From Podospora pseudocomata (Eukaryota; Ascomycota; Sordariomycetes; Sordariales; Podosporaceae): DNA of 64,000 bases. Below are positions 34,305 through 46,401 of this stretch, piece by piece. A program made the position numbers and the translations under genes. Position 1 is the stretch's first letter; each line of letters opens with the position of its first letter. The notes under the pieces are model-generated. The model made no database searches. It saw nothing but the letters and a program-made list of their open reading frames with translations, and was not told where the DNA came from. Where the stretch lies: contig NC_085891.1 in the NCBI RefSeq assembly GCF_035222375.1, positions 3,658,001-3,722,000 of the forward strand. Direction: 5' to 3'.

Positions 34305-37300
34305 ATGGCAAGCATTTGGTCTACCATAAAGGCGGCAGCCCCCTCTCGCACGCGGGCGCCGGAGCAACAGCACCAGCCCCAGTCCCAGCACCAGCCAAGC
34401 GAAAGTGAGCCGTCGCCAATACCGCCGGTCCGGGGTGTCGCTAGCAGGGCCTCATCGTTGTCACGATCCAGGGTCCCGGGAACAACGCCGGCGCCGCCGC
34501 AACAGTCGGTGCCAAGATCAACCAGCATCTCGGGTGAAATCCGAGGTAAGTCGCCTAGCCCTCCATTTGTGGATATCATCAAAATTACGAGTACCCCCAA
34601 AGAGTAATGCCATATCATCACGTTTCCCCTGACCGTTTCCCCCTTCCGTTCTCCCATCCCACCATTGTCATCGCCCGTTGTTAGTTTGTCGAGTCGCCAA
34701 TCGCAAGGTCGCAGCTTGCAGCTCGCAGGACTGCTTGTTTTTGTTTGGTTCGAGCAGTCGGCGAGACATGCAAAGGCGAGGCCCTGGCAACTGGCATACG
34801 CGGCCGTGACGTTATCCTCCGTTTCTTCATCTGCTCCTCCCTTGCTTTCGGCAGCAGCCATGGCTACAAGCTTAGGAGCTCACGCGATGGCAGCAGGCAG
34901 CAATAGTAGCAACCAACAGAGCCGTTCCTCTCCGATTCCGTCCCCCAGTGCAGCCAACACCTCGACTACACAGCCCCCAAGTACCAGCCAAAAGACTTCG
35001 TCTAGGCTTTCGCGGAGCTACACTTCCATTGGGCTAACCGGCAAGGAGAAAGAAAGGGAAAAGGAAAAGGAAAAGGAAAAGGAAAAGGGCCGGGAACAAG
35101 ACGTCGATGATGAGAATGCAGACGACACTGGCGACCAAAGCACCGCCGCCGGTAACGGGACAGCTGGGCCGGGCATCACCATCGGAGTGAACCAAAGCGC
35201 GCACACATCCTCACCAATACCGAGTCCGGCTCTCGATCCCCTGTCACAGGTGAGTAGTGGTAATGGCCGTGGCGGTGGGGTGGACGCTTCACTGCAGCCT
35301 GTCTAACCGTATACGCGTATAGCAAATCTACCTACGACGCAACAGCGAGGTTCCCATACCAGGTCGACGTTCGATGCATATGGCCGAAGGGCTAGCACGA
35401 TCCAGTTCGGACTTTTTGAGAGCTGTCACACCAGCAGGAGATGTGAGCAAAGACAAGAGGTAGGCCAACAGACTGCTGTGGCGAGGCAATGGGATTGAAG
35501 AAAGACACGGCTGACGGAGTGTGTTGAATTTATACAGCAAGAAAGGAGGTTCATTTCTCAGTCGTTTGAGCATGCGCGGTGGCCGCAAGAAGGACACAGC
35601 CGACTTTGATTCAGACTCGGAATTTGGTGTCGAGGCCCGGATGGACGGCACCAATGCCCGAGTCTTCAGCCAGACGTTAAGCAACCCAGTCATGGGCGGA
35701 GGCTATGTCCCCCATCATAAGGAACCGCCACGATACATTCGAACCAAGGCGACCAACAAGAAAGCAAGAGAGTTCAACCGCATGTTTCTGGCCCAAGAAT
35801 TGGTCGGCACAAGACCTCCCAAAGATGAAGAGAAGGCCGACGCGACCAAGGCACCTGTTGTGACAGTCAGCGTGGCTGGTGGCGGCGATCGCAAGACAGC
35901 GAGGTCAGGCGGAGCAATCTGGGCGACCGAGTTCAGCAGAGACGGGAAATACCTGGCCACGGGCGGGCGAGACCACATTGTCAGGATATGGGCAGTCTTG
36001 ACGACATGCGACGAGCGCCGGGCACACGAAGAGGATGAGAACGCCAATGGCGGACCTGGAGAACGGCTTAGTGCGCCGGTATTCAGGGACCGGCCGCTGA
36101 TGGAGTTTGAGGGACACACCGGGGAGGTCTTGGACCTCAGCTGGAGCAAGAACAACTTTTTGCTGTCGTCTTCGATGGACAAAACTGTCAGGCTATGGCA
36201 TCTTAGTCGAAAAGAATGCCTCTGCACGTTCAAGCACAAGGACTTTGTCACGCGGTTAGCCTTCCACCCCCGGGATGACCGCTTCTTCCTGGCCGGCTCC
36301 CTGGATACCATGCTGCGATTATGGAGCATCCCGGACAAGGCAGTGGCCTTCTCGGCCAACCTTCCCGATCTCATCACTGCGGTTGCCTTTTCCCCAGACG
36401 GAAAGATAGCGATTGCCGGCCTACTGAATGGCCTCTGCATCTTTTTCGAGACAGAAGGACTCAAACAACAGACACAAATTCACGTACGCTCATCTCGTGG
36501 CAAAAATGCCAAAGGAAGCAAGATTACAGGCATCCAGACCATGCTTGTGCATCCACCAGCCCCAGCCTATCCAACTCATCAACCACCAGGTTCCAGTGCG
36601 GCCTCGCATGCTTCCACTGACGTGCCCAGTAACGCCGAGGTGCGAGTGTTGGTCACATCCAATGACAGTCGAATCCGAATCTACAGTCTACGGGATCAGA
36701 CCATGGAGGTTAAGCTCAAAGGGCACGAGAACTCCTGCAGTCAAATCGCAGCCACATTTTCAGACGATGGCAAATATGTGGTTTGCGGAAGCGAGGATCG
36801 CAAGGCTTTTGTTTGGAGTGTGACGGGTAAGGGGGTGCCGCTGACCACGGACAAGGACAAATCGCCTTGCGAGTATTTTGAAGCACACGGCGAGACCGTC
36901 ACGACGGCTCTTTTTGCGCCAACACAAACGAGGATGCTTCTTGGTCAGAGCGGAGATCCGATTTACGATCTATGCAATCCACCACCTGTGGTTTTGCAGA
37001 GCCTGGATGAGGTTGCCAGTGCCGCAGCAAGCACCACCGGGTCTCAACTAGCACCCGCGTCAGAACACCTGGTAAAAAGGCCGGAGCCGAGTCCCGCTTA
37101 TATTGCCAGATCTACTCATTACGATGGTAACATTCTCATCACAACAGGCGATACCGGCATCATTAAGGTCTTTCGCCAAGATTGCGCCTTCGCCAAGCGC
37201 AGACACGAGAGCTGGGAGACAGGAAGCACGTTCAGTCGGAAGCTGGCGCCCAGCAACGGATTCATGAGTGGAAACGGGCTAGGTCGCAGTGGCAGCGTGA

Positions 37301-38319
37301 TGACAAGAACCAGCGGTGGCAGCGTCACACGTAGCCGAAGAGGGTCTCTTACCCAGCCATTCTCACCACAGCTTGGCCCAGTTGGCGGCAGCTCCGACCG
37401 AATCCTCAGCTGGCGCCAGGGGATCGAAAACGGAGGCGACAAGCGATCCAGCGCTCTATTAAATGGGAGCGCGACGCCAGCAGCTAGCGAAAGATCGATG
37501 AGCCCGGCCAAGGTCATCCGGACGCCCCTGAGTTCACAGGTGAACTTGGCAAGCGAGGCCAGAAAACAGCCATATGCGAACTCGACCGTTACGTCAAGAA
37601 ACAGGGCTGGCAGCACCCTGACGAGCCCAACGGCCAGTGTGTTTAGTAACGCACCCTCGCGTGTCCCTTCGAGGCTCCTCAGAGAAAGACGCATGTCAAA
37701 GGAGCCGGAGGAGGAAATGTCAGTGCCGCCGACTCCGAGCTTTACCTACATGTCAGCAAGTGAGAATGATCCGCCCGATTCTCCTGCAGGAACAGGGGTG
37801 GGTTCGGGGGGAGGCAGCACCACATCGTCATTTTGGAATCTGAACCGATGGCGAGGGATCACGGCCTTCAAAGTCAACGCTTCGTCGCCAAACCAAAGCG
37901 GTAGCGGTGTGGAGGGACACAAACGCATCGACAGCCGCAATTCTATAGTGAAGCGGGCCCAAGGGGACGCCGGTCCTGGCGATCAGAAGGAACAAGGCAG
38001 CCCAGAACAGCGCGTAGGAACATCAAGGCGACAGAGCACAGGCACGGGGCTGTTACCAGCTGCTCATGTGGTGAGAAACAGCACTGATGGGAACGGAAAG
38101 GACAGGAAGCATCAGCGCATGTCTCTCCCAGCTGGAGCAGTCTTGAGCCAGGCCGACAGCGAGGCTGACGTCCGGTCCATCCCAGCGAATGGAGGGATGG
38201 TAGCGCCCGTCAACCCTCTGCAAGTGCGTCGAGATGGCTCTCCATACCGGCACCTCTGGAGTCGCGGAAGCTCGTCCCACGGCAGCGGAGGGAGAACTGG
38301 CTCAGATTTGGGCAGTTAG
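34305..38319 (+). CDS. WD40-repeat protein, Dgr2/WDR44-like
   Basis: Four exons (34305-34545, 34855-35249, 35323-35459, 35538-38319) give 1184 aa. The first exon is less certain: translation could start at the ATG at 34860 instead, but the exon 1 to 2 join keeps frame. The N-terminal 250 residues are Ser/Pro-rich with a charged KEK-repeat tract. WD40 blades follow: IWATEFSRDGKYLATGGRDH, EFEGHTGEVLDLSWSKNNF, CTFKHKDFVTRLAFHP, LPDLITAVAFSPDGK, KLKGHENSCSQIAATFSDDG and a late IARSTHYDGNILITTGDTG. The C-terminal 300 residues are disordered and Ser-rich. The arrangement resembles yeast Dgr2 and animal WDR44, a Rab11 effector; a trafficking or signalling scaffold role is inferred. No catalytic domain. 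Confidence 0.85.
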
Positions 38320-38737
38320 AGATGTCTAGGGGATTGTATCTATACTACTGCATAAGAGCGAGCGTTTTGTTAGCATGGCGTTGGATAGGTTGTGACGCAA
38401 TTGGATGAAAGGGGGTTCCGGGACAAAATCGGAGCTTCAATGCCGTGTTGCGTTGGGTTCGCTGAGAATATATCATGAACCAAAAGTGAAACAAATAATA
38501 CTCCGTCAGTCATGCTTGCTGAAAAGAGGGTATCCAGAAGTGCGCCACACAAGCCAGTGACAAGCTGGCCCACGGCCAACCCAGCGGCCAACCGTTTGTA
38601 TCTCCAACGACATACCACCACTTGCTTGGTGGTGGCTGCTGTATCTCTCTTCCCTGGTCTCTGTGCCAAAGCCTCGTTCGACCATGTCTGACCCATATCA
38701 TATCGTACCAAATTCAGCACTCCTTTTTCAACCCCTT
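38320..38737. other. Intergenic, convergent 3' ends
   Basis: Between the ends of the WD40 gene (+) and the thioredoxin gene (-). Only 3' UTR-like DNA is seen. Confidence 0.5.
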
Positions 38738-39283
38738 TTAAGCAGTGGCGGCAGCCTCCTCCTCCTTCTCCTCCTCCTTGGGAGCCTCCTCAGCCGAACC
38801 CTCGGCACCCTTCTTGGCCAGCTCGCCCAGCTCGTTGGCCAACAGGGTCAGCTTCCTGGGGTCGGCGCCGCGGATCTGGACGACGCGGTCGGCGCTCTCG
38901 CCCACGCCGAGCTTGCGGCCCTGGACGTCGACGCCCTTGCCCACCTGGCCGTCGACGACGAAGACGAAGGTTGGCATGGCGGTGATGCCGTACTCCTTTG
39001 CGATGTCGGCCGAGGCGTCGACGTCGATTTTGGCGAAGGCGAGCTGGCCTGGGACGGAGTGAGACTTGGAGAGCTTGGCGAAGAGGGGGGCTATGGCTTT
39101 GCAGGGTCCGCACCTGGGGGGCCGAGATAATTAGTAAAACGGCGGGGGGTATTGTAGTTGGTGGAAAGTAAGTAGAGGGGGGACAACATACCACTCGGCC
39201 CAGAAGTCGAGGATGACGTATTTGGTGGAGGTGATGAGCTGGTTGAGCTCGTCCTGGGTGGAGATTTTGATTGGCTCGGCCAT
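38738..39283 (-). CDS. Thioredoxin
   Basis: Two exons (39283-39192, 39113-38738) encode 155 aa. Splicing completes the active site DFWAEWCGPCK with the redox Cys32 and Cys35. The cis-Pro motif AMPTFVFV and the strand LAFAKIDVDAS are present. No leader is visible, so it is probably cytosolic. It is longer than a minimal thioredoxin (about 105 aa) by a Glu/Ala/Lys-rich C-terminal tail of about 30 residues. It reduces protein disulfides with electrons from NADPH via thioredoxin reductase. It is divergent from the methyltransferase gene across 543 bp. Confidence 0.94.
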
Positions 39284-39826
39284 TGTAGCGGTTTGTAGCG
39301 GGAGGAACTAAAAATGTCGTTGGTATAGGTGTGGGATATGGGAAGCAGAAAAGAAGAGGAAAGTTCACGATTTCAGGGGTCGTAGAAATGGATATTTCAC
39401 GATGCGCAAAGGGTTCACTGAAAGAGATTAATAATGGGGGTGCGGGGTTTATAGCAGAGCTGCAGGACAGGGAGCGGGATTGCGATGGCGGGGTCTTTTC
39501 CACGCGTGCTGGGGAGCGCGATGCGGGGCAGTTTGGATCAATCGAGTCTTTACCATGTCTCGGCTCCATGTCCCACAGTTCACGGGCTCAACTCAGATGC
39601 CAACTCGCCTCTGCAATTCATTTGTCACAGCTTGGGGGTCCTGCAAGCCGCCATGACAGCTGCTCGAAAACGGAAGGTGTCACTGTCGCTGATCTGCCGA
39701 ACCCAGCCGCTCGCTTCTCACTCTGCGATTCACCATCGTGGAGATTCCATTTAAGCTTAAATCGCCAGACCTTTCGGTGTCTCATCAGTCAAGTTCACTA
39801 AAGAAGCCATCTTGTAAACAGACAAC
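39284..39826. promoter_or_regulatory. Divergent promoter: thioredoxin / methyltransferase
   Basis: 543 bp between two start codons. No open frame is convincing. Oxidative-stress elements were looked for but none is clear enough to call. Confidence 0.4.
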
Positions 39827-40546
39827 ATGGCCAACCTTGCCTCTGCAGAGATTAAAGCCCGCCTGGAGCGCTCATACGACGCGATAGCAACCACCTACAA
39901 CACCTGGGCAGTTAACCATCCATGTTCGCTGAGGTTCTCCTATCTAGATCGCCTCCTCAGTCTCTTGCAGACCGAAAACCCAACATATGACTCAGAAGCA
40001 CCAACCAAGTCGGCGCTGGAGCTGGGCTGCGGCAACGGGTACCCCATCCTCCAACGCCTCTTTTCTGCCGGTTTGTTCTCTTGCATTGTGGCAAACGACC
40101 TCTCCTCTGTACAGCTCAACTCGGCCAAGTCGGAACTGGAAGCGAAACATGACAATGTCCAGGCAGACTGGAGACAAGGGGATATGACATGTCTGTCGTT
40201 TAACCCCTGCTCCTTCGACATCATCATTGGCCTCTACACGCTTATACATCTGCCACGCTCCGAACAGCTGCTCATGCTGGAGAAGATCAGTCTCTGGTTG
40301 AAGCCGGGCGGGCTTGCCCTTGTCAACTTCAGCAAAGAGGACACGGAGGCCGACATCATTGAGGAGTGGCTGGGTCGCGAAGAGGGCTGGATGTTCTGGT
40401 CCGGGTACGGAGCCGATAACATGCCGCGTCTGATCCAACAGGTGGACGGTTTGGAGATGGTGGTGGGTGAGCTCAGACCGGAGGACGAAGGCTCAGCTAA
40501 TGTTGAGTTTTATTGGGTTATCCTTCGCAAAATACCGACACATTAA
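39827..40546 (+). CDS. Class I SAM-dependent methyltransferase
   Basis: A single exon of 239 aa. Motif I is ALELGCGNGYPIL (GCGNG at 67-71), which binds S-adenosylmethionine. VANDLSS gives the acidic residue after beta-2, GDMTCLSF and FDIIIGLYTLIHLPR give motifs II and III, and WLKPGGLALVNFSKED is the post-methyl strand. No leader or membrane segment, so it is probably cytosolic. Small-molecule methylation is likely, but the acceptor is unknown. Confidence 0.9.
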   Translation: MANLASAEIKARLERSYDAIATTYNTWAVNHPCSLRFSYLDRLLSLLQTENPTYDSEAPTKSALELGCGNGYPILQRLFSAGLFSCIVANDLSSVQLNSAKSELEAKHDNVQADWRQGDMTCLSFNPCSFDIIIGLYTLIHLPRSEQLLMLEKISLWLKPGGLALVNFSKEDTEADIIEEWLGREEGWMFWSGYGADNMPRLIQQVDGLEMVVGELRPEDEGSANVEFYWVILRKIPTH

Positions 40547-41213
40547 AACCGAGGACGACTTTCTCATAAAACGACCATCAAATTCTACACACCATGAGTG
40601 AAATTCGTGCGGACCATCTCATCCGCTGGGCGCCAAGGGAAAGTTCCTTGCGTACGCTATTGGATGACAGAAAGCCTCACTGGTTGCCTTGCAATGCACC
40701 GTCGTCATGCGCCCAAGTAATCGAAACCGATAACGAGGAGGGGAGGCTGCAAGCGCGCGGCGAGCTCTTCAACACTTAGAGTCAGAGGCCTTTGGGGCTG
40801 AGCTGAGCTGAATTCGGAATGAAACAACACCGAATTTCCAGTTCAGCGCCTTATCAGCTGCTACATAGCTCCAAGCTGTGTGACCTCGATGCAGGGGAAA
40901 TATCGAAAGAATGATAAGAATTTAACACAGCCCCCCCCTCCCCCCCCAAGAAAAGGGAAGCCCTGCCTAGACAAAAGAAACGTCCGCCCACGACGCCACC
41001 AATCTGTCTGGTCGATTCACCTAAGTGTGTCGTGTGGCCAACAAGGGTCATAACTGGACTGTGGCTTGATGCGTATAGCTTTCGGGATGCCGCACATCCT
41101 GGTCTAAAAATTATAATATATCTTGCATGGGACGCAGACAGACAACCGACTGTCATGATCATACCACCCTTCCACTACTACGCTGGCATAGCACTCATAT
41201 AGCTGGTTATCTT
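40547..41213. other. Intergenic with C-tract
   Basis: No gene beyond possible UTRs. A near-pure C run lies at 40931-40947, broken once by T. Confidence 0.45.
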
Positions 41214-43114
41214 ATGGATGGAAACATCACTCTACGTTACGTCGGCGGGTTCGGTTTTGAAGGGCCCTATACATTTCTCCAAGAGGCGCTTGCTAACACA
41301 ACTGACCCCCTGGCAAGCCCGTACCTCCAACTGGCCCACGATGAAAGCTACATCTCCATTACCCGTGATGCCTGCCTGGCCATCACAAACATGACAGCCG
41401 ATATCTACACGGCGTACGATAGCCAGGGGATATGGAATAGACTTGTGAGTTTTTCTCATCATGTACTGTGGAAAAGATGATAAACTGACGACAACAGGTC
41501 ACCTGGAAATTCCCCCTTGTCTCCCTCCTCTTTCACTTCTCCCGTCCTCCCTTCCCCCTCCGAGTATGGACGAACACCAGTCTTTTCATGCTGATCCACC
41601 TCCTGGGCAGCCCTGTAACAAATATCGCGTCCCTCTTGCACACGCTCTCTTCCTGCCGGCACAGCGCAAAGAAGATGCAAAAGAAGCTACGAGATATCCA
41701 AAGAGACATCAAGGACGAGTTGGCGTCCTGGAGGCTGGAAAACCCCCTGGCGAGGGAGTTGGTACGCAGCCACTGGGGAAAATCCACCAGCGAGCGTAAA
41801 TTCGCCAGCCTGTGGAAGCAGCTGTCTTTGATCAAAGTCTCGTACGATGAATGGGGCGTCGAATCCTCCGAGTTCCTCATGCGTACGCTTGACAGCCTCT
41901 TCCTCGACCCTCTGCCCCTTCGTTACGGGTCAAGATCACTCGTTCAAAGAAGGGAGGTACTCGCCCAGATTAAAAAGGCGGCTGACATGCTCGCTGCTGA
42001 TCGGGCGACGTATGTGCTTCCTATTTTCATCGCGCAGTTTGTGTTTATCGCCTCCATCAGCGCGGCGTTTTGGAGGGTGATTGGGGTTTTCCCTCAGGAT
42101 GGGCAGTGGACGAATGTGGAGGCTTATTCGATCGCCATGTCGGCGCCGTTTTTGTACATGGTGCCGGCTGTGTTTTTGAGCGCGATTATCGGGGTGAGTC
42201 AGACGGAGAGGAGTGTGGTGAGGGTGTTGAATGATTTGGGGGAGAAGCTGATGAAGGAGGAGTGGGTGGTTGAGAGGGGGGTTTCTTCGGGGACCGAGGG
42301 TGAGAAGGAGAGGGCGGTGGTGGTTTCGGTTGGTGTTGCGGCTGGACGTGGGGCGTCTCCAGTAACGAGTGATACTGAGAGGGATGAGAATCCTGGGAGT
42401 GAACAGTTGCTGCTGTTGACGCCTCCGGGCCAAGCGACAACTGCTGAACCGACAACAAATGTCAGCGCAGAGGCTGTAAAGAGGGAATCGGTCAGGATAC
42501 CGGTCGTGGTGGAGAAACAGCCCATCTTTCAGAGGGTGTGTCACGGGGGAATCTATGGCTGGCGGCCCGAGATCCTCACAGCACGACAGATACGACAGAC
42601 ATGGCGCCACGTTGTTTTGGCCTTGAATCTCGTCATCATGTCTGTGGTTGTGGCATCATGGATATCTTACCGGGTGCCTCCGGAAGGATTCAACTGTCGT
42701 AACGCAGGGCAGGCGGCGCTGTTGATAATGTGGTTGCTCAGCTTTGTGCTGGACTGTGTCTTTGCATACTACATGGACCGCTGGGGCCATCTCGAGAGTG
42801 GGAAGGGATATTGGTATGAGGCTGTGTTTATCAAGGACTTCATCGTGGGATGGGCGGCCGTTGTCATGATTTTGGTTGTCCAAGTAGGCATCTTCAACCG
42901 GTGCGACTGCTTCTCGCTTTGGGGAAAGGTCCCGGTTGCTCTGCCGCAGATTCCAGAGGTTGCTGCTGTGTTGATGCATCGTATCTCATTTGAGTGGCCT
43001 GCGGTGACATTTGGATGGATTGCTATAGAGCTCGGCATTTGCGCTGTGATTTGGTGGACGTATAGAGATGCCTTTAGCGTGTATAACCAAGAGGACGGGG
43101 GTGAGGAGAAATGA
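41214..43114 (+). CDS. Multi-pass membrane protein, unknown function
   Basis: Two exons (41214-41444, 41498-43114) give 615 aa. An in-frame ATG at 41127 would add 29 residues, but MDGNITLRYVGGFGFEG at 41214 looks like the family start. About six hydrophobic segments are visible: YVLPIFIAQFVFIASISAAF, FLYMVPAVFLSAIIG, VVLALNLVIMSVVVASW, LLIMWLLSFVLDCVFAYY, VGWAAVVMILVVQVGIF and FGWIAIELGICAVIWW. Between them lies a Ser/Glu-rich cytosolic loop of about 120 residues. The ectodomain carries NxT sites and Cys residues (CLAITNMT, NRCDCFS). The family is a fungal membrane protein group with no known role; no transporter motif was found. Confidence 0.8.
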
Positions 43115-43546
43115 AGCCCGCCACCCGTCGGTCATTTCGTGGACGATGTAGCTATGCGTACAATGCAGGAGATCAATACGCAACTATTCTATTTTGCTGT
43201 CATTATGGCCGTGCCAGGTGTGTTAACTGTCATTGAAGCCCTGTTGGCTCTAACTTTGAAGGCCATAACATAATACAAAGGTGCCCCATTATCTTAAAAG
43301 GTCTTAAAGGTACCTAATGGCCAAGTGTTGGCGGTCAGTTCAAGCTGCCACAGAATAGCGCCCCCTGAGAATGCCGCCGGCATTCTGCCCCTGTCTCGGT
43401 CCATCGCCAAGTCAGGCAACCAGTGGTGGGTTCCACACCGCTAACATTTTGATCATAACCTGGCATTCGGGTATAAATAACGACATGCACCCTACCTACC
43501 TAACTACCTACCTACCTACTCTCGAACCCAGCTCAGTTCCACCATC
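43115..43546. promoter_or_regulatory. Upstream region of DUF4246 gene
   Basis: No gene seen. A CTAC/CTACCTAC-rich microsatellite (43490-43520) lies immediately 5' of the ATG. Similar GTAGGTA motifs recur elsewhere in the window. Confidence 0.45.
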
Positions 43547-46051
43547 ATGGCCCGTACAACTCAGATACATAGAGCCCAACGTGATGCTGCCAAGATCGCC
43601 CCTCGAACTTGTGTCGTTCAGCCAACCACACCCAATCCGGAAAGGCAACAGCCGTACCAGTATCCCGGCATCAATGTCGACCTCCGCCACCTCTTGCGGC
43701 ACTGGACTCTCGAACCGGGCGTCGACTATTACCGTGTGGGGTGTTTCGAGGTATCTGGTGCCCACAGCAAGACACAGCCCATCATGGTTCGGGAGGTGGC
43801 CATGACCCTTCTCATGGACCGCTTGACTGACAAACCTGGCTGGCATGAAAAGGTCTTTGACGACGAAATCGTTGCCAAATGGAAACAGGAAGCTATGAGA
43901 GCACCCGAGGATGACATTTGGAACTCCATCATCACCGAACAAATCTTGCAAAACCTCGAGGAAATACGGCAAGTACTGGCCAGGGATGATCCTGACGAAA
44001 TCGAAGGCTATCCCTGGCAGTGGGCTTACCATCCTCAAAAACCAGCGCGCCAGAGGATCATATCAGAGCAGGCGTTTGATTACGTATGTATTCTTTTCCT
44101 CATCAGAGTTGCGGCTTGGTGCTCATACGACTCCAGTGTATTGCTGAGCTTCGCTGCAAAGCTGTCGAGTTCAACAAAAGTGGCCTGATCTTTACGCTCA
44201 ACACAAACGAGAACATGGCCATCAAGTCGGACTCTGTTGTCACCGACGAGCTTCGTGAAGACCTCAGAGCCGCCTTCAACAAACTCGTGGCTGAGCAAGG
44301 CTCTAACCCTGACTGGCACCCACGGGCTCAAGAGATGGTCCAGGACCTTGTTCACCCGTCCATGCACCCCTTTGTCTACGGGAAATCCCTATTTCTCCAA
44401 GACGAGGTTGTGGGAGTCGAGGATGCCGTTGATAAGTGGGCTGGCAAGGGCCAGGTCATTGAGAAGCCGGTCACCAAACCCCGCGAAGAAATGAGCGACT
44501 TTCATGACTACAACGGCCAAGAGTATGCGTTCTGGTCTGAGAAATACCAATGGCTTCCTGCCAACCTAACCTTTCAGGACGATGGTACAGTCAGGTTCAC
44601 CAGTTACATCAACAACCTGCACCCAAAGAGACACCCCGAGATCTATCGTACCATCGAGCGGCTCATTGACACGGCTATTCCGGCATGGGAACGGGTCTTG
44701 AGCGGAAAGGCCACCATCGGTGAACCCTACATCGAAAGGAGGTCCTCCAGCTATCGGAATTGCGGAAAGAAAGTCGTCCCAGTGCAACAGCGGTTTGGGC
44801 CCGCTCCAGTATTCTGCAGCGCATATGACAATGACGCTTACGAGGCTCAGCCGGACGATTTGCGGCCCGGACTTATCAGGGAGTGGGAAGAAAAGAATGG
44901 CAGGCCTGTTCCATTGGATGATCACGAGCTATACGAGGTGGAGAGCTGGACAGGGCCAGATGAATGGACCTCCAACCCAGAGCAGTACGAGGGTCTTACT
45001 CTGGAAGAGCAGAAAGAGAGACTTTTGCTCAATTACAAGTGGAAAGAAATTCGGGATGTTATCCTTCCAGAACCCCTGGGCTTTCAGCCAGTCACATACA
45101 CCACCGAGCACAAACTCAGTGAGAAGTTTAAGGAAACCGGTCTTCAGGTCATTGTGAAGATGGCTACGATTGAGCTTACCCCGGAAAAGCCCGACTTCCC
45201 GGTTGGAGGTTGGCACGTAAGTGAACCCCTATCTTTACTCCCTTCTGGATAGGTACTGACACCAAGCCTGGGGCTAGATTGAGGGCATGATGAGCGAGCA
45301 CATTGTTGCCACAGCTCTGTACTACCTTGATTCAGAGAACATCACCACGAGCTCCCTTGAGTTTCGCATGAAAGCAGATGAGCACCCGGATTTGGAAGAT
45401 ACTATCGGGCAGGATAACTATCGGCCCACTGAGGTCATGTTTGGTTGTCGGTTTAGGAACGGAGAAGCTCTGCAGAAGCTCGGCAACGTTGAAACGCGTC
45501 AGGGACGCCTTCTTGCCTTCCCAAATGTTTTGTGAGTGGATTCAATCCGAGGTAATAACCTGTTTTGACACATTCGTCTAACCTACTATCTACGAAACAG
45601 CCAGCATCGCGTCTCTCCCTTCAGTCTCCAGGACCGGACCAAGCCGGGACATCGACGCTTCATTGCTCTTTGGCTCGTTGATCCACATCAACGAATCATC
45701 TCCACTGCCAATGTACCACCGCAACAGCTGGACTGGTGGGCAGAAGCCGTCTTTGGGGGCAAGGACCAGGTGGCAAAGGGTGAGCTCCCTTCCGAGGTGT
45801 TTCAACTCTTGCTCGAGCAGGGGCTCGCCGACACAATCTCCCCGCCAAAGGAGGTGCTTGACAAGATGAACAATCGGTTGCCGCCTGAACTTATGAACAT
45901 GGTGCGCAAGCAGCGAGTTATGCCACAAGCTCTGATGACGAGAGAGGAGGCAAAGGAGCACAGGTTGAAGTTGATGGAAGAGCGGAGCACGTTTCACGAA
46001 GAGGCAGAGTCATCCTGGACGGGGGTGCAGTTCAACTTTTGCGAACACTAG
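43547..46051 (+). CDS. DUF4246 family protein, 2OG-Fe(II)-like fold
   Basis: Four exons (43547-44083, 44137-45216, 45278-45531, 45601-46051) encode 773 aa. The family hallmark appears after splicing: GGWHIEGMMSEHIVATALYYL (His539, Glu541), FGCRF, then LLAFPNVFQHRVSPF (His626) and RRFIALWLVDP. The spacing of His-x-Glu and the distal His, followed by an Arg-rich strand, resembles the iron and 2-oxoglutarate binding site of the Fe(II) dioxygenase superfamily, so an oxygenase is a reasonable inference. No enzymatic function is established for the family as far as I know. The N-terminal half is helical. The downstream gene on the same strand is an organic-anion-type MFS carrier, 350 bp away. Confidence 0.88.
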
Positions 46052-46401
46052 TCATATCCCCGTTATCTTAGGTAGTTATGGAAGTCATGCAGGTGCTTGT
46101 AGGTGTTGTCCAATGGTGGTGGTTATTCCCTGGAACGATACGACGCTGACCAAGCTATTTTCATCAAAGGAGGGAGTTTGTGATCATGAGCACAACAACG
46201 AGCAAGGGGCTGCCCCTCACCGGCGGTTCATTTATATCCGTTGCAACTCTTATATCTTAACTGCTGCATCGCACGTTGCGGCCGCGTTGACTATGACACC
46301 CAGGTAGCAGGTCTCCCGCGTCGCTACCAGAGAGTAATAAATGAATCCCGGGTGCTTCCCGCACTTACGCAACTAATAAGAGTCTCTTCATAGCCTCCAC
46401 C
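46052..46401. promoter_or_regulatory. Upstream region of MFS carrier gene
   Basis: Short interval (350 bp) between the DUF4246 and MFS genes on the same strand. No gene seen. Confidence 0.45.
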
